64,000 nt of DNA. Origin: Mugil cephalus. Lineage: Eukaryota; Chordata; Actinopteri; Mugiliformes; Mugilidae. The notes beneath the pieces are model-generated. The model saw nothing but the letters and a program-made list of their open reading frames with translations, was not told the DNA's origin and searched no databases. The stretch is taken from the NCBI RefSeq assembly GCF_022458985.1, contig NC_061778.1, forward strand, positions 6,155,501 to 6,219,500, read 5' to 3'. Position 1 is the first letter of the stretch; every line of letters starts with the position of its first letter. Position numbers and translations under genes: made by a program. Below are positions 60,701-64,000 of this stretch, piece after piece.

Positions 60701-63092
60701 TTGCACTTGGTTTTCGATAAGGAATTTGAGTCGCAAGTAGTGTTTGGTGGGGTCAATGTGATGAGCCTGTGGAATGAGAGCAAAAAAGAGACAGAGGATA
60801 TCAGAATAATTAACGAGGCGTCCGTCAGACAATAACTGTAGTCCTCAGCGTGCATCTTCGAGAACATGTCTTTGTGATGTAAAAAGCGCCTTCAGGTCAA
60901 GCGAGCCTTAGGAGCCGTTACCTTGCAGATGGTTTCGAGAACACACAGTGCAGACTCCCCTGGCTGGATGATGGTTAGGACAGGCTGGTCATTTGGCAGA
61001 CACACCCAGGAGGGAGTCAGGTGGTCGGGGACCCAGATGTCGCTGTCTGTGCTCGGCCGTGGAAGGCTCTTCACGGTGCCCTCCTCGCTTTTCTTTGAAC
61101 GGTGACATTAAAGAATGTAAAAAACAAAACTTTACAGTGCAAACCTTCAATTGACCAAACTCAAGTAATAATCATAACATAAATGCACATTTGCTTAAAA
61201 GAAACAAACAACAAATTAAAACCTCTAATGTGCCTGACTCATAGCTGTAACCTCTGGGCTCCTGTTCTACCTCTTACTCAGGATAAATACAGGGTTAATA
61301 TTTCTACTGACTGTAGATTTAGTAAATTACCACTCGTGTTTGACCTACTCATTACTGACAAATATGTGCAAACAGATAATGAATGATTCGGACTTACTGT
61401 GTTTTCCTTTGCAGCGTTAACATAAATGCCATCGACGGGCTTTTTCACAGATTCTTCACCATCAGCAAAGACCTGTAGGGGGGAGAAATAGTAGACACGC
61501 ATTGAGCAGAATGATTGTGGGGGATAAAAGGAAACGAACGCTGGCAAACAAGTGATGTGACACAGGGAGACTTCATGTACCTGGCTGACAGTTGGGTGGG
61601 CTTTTGTCTTTTTCTTTGAGGTAGTGTCCAGACCCCACAGGGAAGAGAACCTGCTCTTTCGCTTGCTGCAGGAACGAGACATGGCCTGCGTTCGGCGCCT
61701 CACTCCGGTCTCCGTGCGAGCTGCCACCTGCAAAAACGTATCGCGCTCAGTCAGGGATGAGACAGATTAAATGAGACGTAGACAGCAACAATCTGTTTGA
61801 CCTCACGTCACGGTACATTTTACAGCCGTGAGTGGCAGCCACTGATGAGTTAATACACCATGAGATAAAAAGAAAATGTCCTTAAAGGGAGGAATGTTTA
61901 TGCAGAATGAGAACTGTACAAACATTTGATATATAGATGTGTAGGTTTTCTGTGAGATTATACATTTCTCTGACTGATCTAAAGGCTAGTTCTGCTGTAT
62001 GGTGATTACATTGTTATGTTATTGAATAAAGTCTGCATGTGACTTTAGTACTAAAATCATGTAAGGACATAAGGACATAAGTATTAAAATCACCTGAAAA
62101 TGAATAAAAACCAACATTTTAAGTTGCTCATCCATAAAGAACGAGTCAAAAATATGCTGAATTAGGCATTGTAACAGTACTAGTAGCAGGTTCTACACTT
62201 AACACGAAGCACTCGTGTATTTGGTCCCATTTCGTGGCCCTTTTTTTGGACGCAGTGCTGATACAGCTATTCATGAACGTGGAGGAGTGAAAGTGTAGGA
62301 GAGCTCTTAGCAGTTTTAGCCGTGCGCTAGAAACGGTCTCTTTTTAGATATCTCAAACACCCACCGGCTCTGCGGACCTGCGTTGGCTGTAGTGAGGGTA
62401 CGGGTACCTCAGTGATCTGCGAACACATCTCTAAAAATCCAATCGATGTTTTCCTCTACTACTCTACGCTGCTTTTTTTAAGTGTGTAACATCGTGTGCC
62501 CAAACAGGTGCCCTGTGTACGATCCTCACTCCAAAATAGCAGCCGTTGTGTGAAAACCATAGTTTGACAAGTACTTTAGTTTCTGGAATCAATTGCCTGG
62601 CAAGGAGAGTCACCGGGTGTACTCAGAAATGCCAAAGCATATTTTAAGTCAGATGCATTCTGTTGCTCCACTTATAATCAAAGAACATTTATAGTATTAT
62701 AGTATAAATACAGAGGCAGCACCTTAGATTTTATAGATCTGCTCTGATGTGATAATATAGAAGTATATGTGAGTTAGACATTGGTATCACATCTAAGGTT
62801 TCTGTTCCAGCTAAATGCATACAAATGTAAATGCATGAAAACTTATAATGTCCAAATTAAATATAGGTATTTGATAGACTTTATGATGCAAAGAGACAAT
62901 ATTTACCAGAGCATGGAACGAAGACACTGAGAATATACCCAGTCGGCCCATTGCCAGCTTGGTGGGGCGAGAAGCGAACGCTAGGAGGCGTTTGGGGTTG
63001 GGCAGCTCTCCTCCTTGCAGGCTGGCCAGGTAGCACCGGAAACGAAACAGATCCATGTGAAACTGCTCCAGGTTCTGCTCCCAAAGGAAAAT
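46561..63092 (-). CDS. tiam1: tiam1, Rac guanine-nucleotide exchange factor (21 coding exons; N-terminal part outside the window)
   Basis: TIAM1 activates Rac1 at the membrane and at cell junctions. The 21 exons total 3027 nt: 1008 residues plus stop, corresponding to about the last two thirds of the protein. Domains in order (residues of the partial product): coiled-coil/Ex region 1-110, Ras-binding domain about 145-235, PDZ about 257-335, DH about 430-655 (starting [16 protein letters not shown]), PH about 655-805, and an acidic C-terminal tail to 1008 with [12 protein letters not shown] and [13 protein letters not shown]. The N-terminal PH and PEST region lies to the right of 64000. TIAM1 rather than TIAM2 is indicated by [37 protein letters not shown] and the C-terminal motif, and by human-like synteny. 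All exon junctions are in phase. Confidence 0.95.
47427..47599 (-). CDS. tiam1: tiam1 exon: end of the PH domain
   Basis: The acceptor AG is at 47601-47600 and the donor GTAAAT starts at 47426. It encodes [39 protein letters not shown] and [18 protein letters not shown]. Confidence 0.95.
47729..47816 (-). CDS. tiam1: tiam1 exon: PH domain
   Basis: The acceptor AG is at 47818-47817 and the donor GTGAGG starts at 47728. It encodes [20 protein letters not shown] and ERTFHLCCS. Split codons on both sides fit the neighbours. Confidence 0.93.
47906..48011 (-). CDS. tiam1: tiam1 exon: PH domain
   Basis: The acceptor AG is at 48013-48012 and the donor GTAACT starts at 47905. It encodes [20 protein letters not shown] and [15 protein letters not shown]. 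Confidence 0.93.
48141..48199 (-). CDS. tiam1: tiam1 exon: PH domain strand (59 nt)
   Basis: The acceptor AG is at 48201-48200 and the donor GTAGGT starts at 48140. It encodes [19 protein letters not shown], a near match to the mammalian PH domain. Confidence 0.93.
48200..49156. other. tiam1 intron, 957 bases
   Basis: No exon seen. It contains an (AT)n microsatellite at 48746-48780. Confidence 0.6.
48746..48780. repeat. (AT)n microsatellite
   Basis: About 17 perfect TA units in a tiam1 intron. Confidence 0.95.
49157..49265 (-). CDS. tiam1: tiam1 exon: start of the PH domain
   Basis: The acceptor AG is at 49267-49266 and the donor GTAAGT starts at 49156. It encodes [20 protein letters not shown] and [16 protein letters not shown]. 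Confidence 0.95.
49352..49470 (-). CDS. tiam1: tiam1 exon: last DH helix
   Basis: The acceptor AG is at 49472-49471 and the donor GTACGT starts at 49351. It encodes [20 protein letters not shown] and [19 protein letters not shown], the DH to PH link. Confidence 0.95.
49559..49738 (-). CDS. tiam1: tiam1 exon: DH core (CR3)
   Basis: The acceptor AG is at 49740-49739 and the donor GTAAGA starts at 49558. It encodes [20 protein letters not shown] and [20 protein letters not shown], the CR3 helix that contacts Rac, then [19 protein letters not shown]. Confidence 0.96.
49739..51185. other. tiam1 intron, 1.4 kb
   Basis: No exon seen. It contains a small pair of palindromic repeats at 50029-50113. 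Confidence 0.55.
50029..50113. repeat. two tandem imperfect palindromes of about 42 bases
   Basis: Two adjacent units begin ccgttttcttgagatct and end gaaaacg. Each is an inverted repeat with arms like cgttttc-ttgagat / atctc-ggaaaacg around an A/T centre. Confidence 0.75.
51186..51294 (-). CDS. tiam1: tiam1 exon: DH domain (CR2)
   Basis: The acceptor AG is at 51296-51295 and the donor GTGAGT starts at 51185. It encodes [20 protein letters not shown] and [16 protein letters not shown]. Confidence 0.95.
51400..51525 (-). CDS. tiam1: tiam1 exon: DH domain
   Basis: A 42-codon exon with acceptor AG at 51527-51526 and donor GTACGT starting at 51399. It encodes [20 protein letters not shown] and [20 protein letters not shown]. 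Confidence 0.95.
51743..51772. repeat. (CCT)n trinucleotide repeat
   Basis: About ten CTC units in a tiam1 intron. Confidence 0.9.
51907..51975 (-). CDS. tiam1: tiam1 exon: DH domain (23 codons)
   Basis: The acceptor AG is at 51977-51976 and the donor GTATGT starts at 51906. It encodes [20 protein letters not shown] and QDE. Confidence 0.95.
51976..52952. other. tiam1 intron, 977 bases
   Basis: No exon or other gene seen. Confidence 0.55.
52953..53138 (-). CDS. tiam1: tiam1 exon: start of the DH domain (CR1)
   Basis: A 62-codon exon with acceptor AG at 53140-53139 and donor GTCAGT starting at 52952. It encodes [20 protein letters not shown], a Pro/Ser linker, and [20 protein letters not shown] with RTYVK, the CR1 helix that initiates exchange. 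Confidence 0.95.
53139..58051. other. tiam1 intron, 4.9 kb, with a candidate internal first exon
   Basis: The longest tiam1 intron in the window, placed between the PDZ and DH parts of the protein. It holds the exon-like segment 55628-55696. The surrounding 55300-56300 is richer in G+C than the rest of the intron. Nothing else coding is seen. Confidence 0.55.
55628..55696 (-). CDS. tiam1: candidate alternative first coding exon of tiam1 (short DH-PH isoform)
   Basis: ATG at 55696-55694 (G at -3) opens 23 codons, [20 protein letters not shown] then LHL, ending at a donor GTGAGA starting at 55627. The segment ends in phase 0 and joins in frame to the STEQVAAF exon at 53138, skipping the coiled-coil, RBD and PDZ parts. 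A basic, Ser-rich start of this kind is plausible for a GEF N-terminus. It is unlikely to be a cassette exon, because the nearest upstream AG gives the wrong phase from the 58052 exon. There is no transcript evidence, and I do not recognise the peptide from a known isoform. Confidence 0.5.
58052..58152 (-). CDS. tiam1: tiam1 exon: acidic linker between PDZ and DH
   Basis: The acceptor AG is at 58154-58153 and the donor GTAAGA starts at 58051. It encodes [33 protein letters not shown]. It is less conserved than the flanking domains, but both phases fit. Confidence 0.88.
58479..58898 (-). mobile_element. longest copy of a hAT-like non-autonomous repeat
   Basis: Read on the minus strand it starts near ttggggtctttaacag and ends ccaccgaccccctg, with imperfect, oppositely oriented ends. 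It shares internal blocks with 22207-22390 and 43999-44252. No open frame of note. It sits in the tiam1 intron between 58152 and 58998. Confidence 0.55.
58998..59210 (-). CDS. tiam1: tiam1 exon: second half of the PDZ domain and linker
   Basis: The acceptor AG is at 59212-59211 and the donor GTAAAG starts at 58997. It encodes [40 protein letters not shown] and a linker ending [11 protein letters not shown]. Confidence 0.93.
59211..59935. other. tiam1 intron, 725 bases
   Basis: No exon seen. Its donor (59935-59930) is GTTCAT, weaker than the others in this gene. Confidence 0.55.
59936..60022 (-). CDS. tiam1: tiam1 exon: first half of the PDZ domain
   Basis: The acceptor AG is at 60024-60023. 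It encodes [20 protein letters not shown] and [11 protein letters not shown] is the carboxylate-binding loop of the PDZ. The phase fits both neighbours even though the donor is non-consensus. Confidence 0.9.
60226..60307 (-). CDS. tiam1: tiam1 exon: end of the RBD and linker to the PDZ
   Basis: The acceptor AG is at 60309-60308 and the donor GTAAGA starts at 60225. It encodes [20 protein letters not shown] and ESCMIGY. Confidence 0.92.
60662..60766 (-). CDS. tiam1: tiam1 exon: Ras-binding domain
   Basis: A 35-codon exon with acceptor AG at 60768-60767 and donor GTATGC starting at 60661. It encodes [20 protein letters not shown] and [15 protein letters not shown], matching the TIAM1 RBD. Confidence 0.95.
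60922..61092 (-). CDS. tiam1: tiam1 exon: start of the Ras-binding domain
   Basis: A 57-codon exon with acceptor AG at 61094-61093 and donor GTAACG starting at 60921. It encodes [20 protein letters not shown] and [20 protein letters not shown]. Confidence 0.94.
61398..61472 (-). CDS. tiam1: tiam1 exon: linker between the Ex and RBD regions (25 codons)
   Basis: The acceptor AG is at 61474-61473 and the donor GTAAGT starts at 61397. It encodes [20 protein letters not shown] and AKENT. Phase 0 at both ends. Confidence 0.9.
61581..61727 (-). CDS. tiam1: tiam1 exon: basic region after the Ex domain
   Basis: A 49-codon exon with acceptor AG at 61729-61728 and donor GTACAT starting at 61580. It encodes [20 protein letters not shown] and [14 protein letters not shown], a strong TIAM1 match. 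Confidence 0.95.
61728..62906. other. tiam1 intron, 1.2 kb
   Basis: No exon or repeat family recognised. Confidence 0.55.
62907..63092 (-). CDS. tiam1: tiam1 exon: coiled-coil/Ex domain (first exon inside the window)
   Basis: A 62-codon exon with acceptor AG at 63094-63093 and donor GTAAAT starting at 62906. It encodes [40 protein letters not shown] and [14 protein letters not shown]. This region recruits TIAM1 to the membrane and binds scaffold partners. Confidence 0.96.
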
Positions 63093-64000
63093 CTGCAGGG
63101 TGAGAGGGACGCAACGACACATCCAGTTAATTGTTCCTCACCAAGTCTCTTCTTGTGTTTGTCCACTTCAGACCAAGATGGAGCACCTCCTCTCTTCCAC
63201 AGAAGCTCTGTTTGCAATTTGCTCAAAGTGTTGCCAACCTGCGCTCTCCATGCCTAATGGTTTGATGTTTACTGGGGCAGTAGACCAGGACATTGTGATT
63301 ATTCACTGGGCTGTCCCCTCCCAGTCACGGTCCTGCACTGGTGCTTGGAAGAGGTGGCCAGCACCATGGTAAAGGGGCTCTGTATTACATCCAAGTAGCC
63401 AAGAGACGAGAAATAAACAATGGTGCACATTCCACTGGCAGATAGAGGATGGGAGCGTTTCAGCTTTCTAAGGAGCAGTGCTATATGCATTGAACTCTGC
63501 ACAATTTGAAACCTGACACTGCCAAACAGAACAGCTCCAACTAGGCACTACCTAACTGACTAAACAAAGGCCATTTGATCTCCCCTCTCTTTAAGCAGAA
63601 GTATTAAAGACAGTATGGGCTTTGCAATTAATTAAGTGAATGGCAGGCTATTGACCAGCGCCAACAGAATGTTATAAAACAAAAAAGCACTCTTGAGGTT
63701 ACTAAATTTGTAGCATCGGCAGCCTCTAGCGGATGATACATTTAAAATCTGTTACTTAATCCATCGTGCATCTCCCTGTTTCTCCTGTGTCTTGTATTAC
63801 AAGAAAACAGCTTGGTGATAGCGATATCGAAATGCTACCCACTCACGTGATGCAATTAAGCAAACAATACATAACTTGAGTACGTTTTCAAAATGACAGT
63901 TACTGTCACTATAGCCCCATTCGCTCGGGATTCAGAAACTCAAACTCTGTGTTTTACTCACATTTACGATGCATAGTTATGACTGCTACTTTCCACTTCA
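63093..64000. other. tiam1 intron continuing beyond the window
   Basis: The preceding tiam1 exon, which should end in a coiled coil in phase 0, was looked for and not found here, so it lies to the right of 64000. Confidence 0.6.

Noticed and set aside
63139-63226. A minus-strand frame ending at a GTGAGG, considered as the next tiam1 exon
   Set aside because: The phase is wrong for the exon at 63092 and the sequence does not resemble the TIAM1 coiled coil.

Overview
This is a piece of a ray-finned fish genome, most likely a percomorph-type teleost with a compact genome. The genes have vertebrate GT-AG introns, the proteins are vertebrate-specific families, and microsatellites are abundant. 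Genes that span hundreds of kilobases in mammals occupy about 17-23 kb here. The gene order bach1 - grik1 - claudin-8/17 cluster - tiam1 matches human chromosome 21q21-q22 (BACH1, GRIK1, CLDN17, CLDN8, TIAM1), so this is a conserved synteny block.

Layout. 1-2325 (+): the last three coding exons of bach1, a BTB-bZIP heme-sensing repressor; the BTB half lies upstream of the window. 2326-8641: bach1 3' UTR and intergenic DNA. 8642-31339 (-): grik1, encoding kainate receptor subunit GluK1. I rebuilt it as 15 coding exons, from an 85-nt signal-peptide exon (31255-31339) to a short C-terminal tail, 855 codons plus stop. bach1 and grik1 converge tail to tail. 33467-41950 (-): four intronless claudin genes in tandem, three claudin-8-like and one closest to claudin-17. 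46561-63092 (-): 21 coding exons of tiam1, giving 1008 residues from the coiled-coil/Ex region through RBD, PDZ, DH and PH to the acidic C-terminus. The N-terminal part lies beyond 64000. An extra exon-like segment at 55628-55696 could start a short DH-PH-only isoform.

Exon boundaries were set by eye from GT-AG sites, reading-frame phase and protein family similarity. Every listed grik1 and tiam1 exon joins its neighbour in phase, and the exon lengths add up. The genes are unrelated in function: transcription and heme response, synaptic transmission, tight junctions, and Rac activation. They share a neighbourhood by ancient linkage and do not form a pathway.

I found no new multi-gene system. 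The points most worth a second look are the candidate tiam1 internal first exon, the short GluK1 tail made by reading through a splice donor, the unusual N- and C-terminal extensions of two claudins, two local tandem duplications in the claudin cluster, and a three-copy transposon-like repeat.
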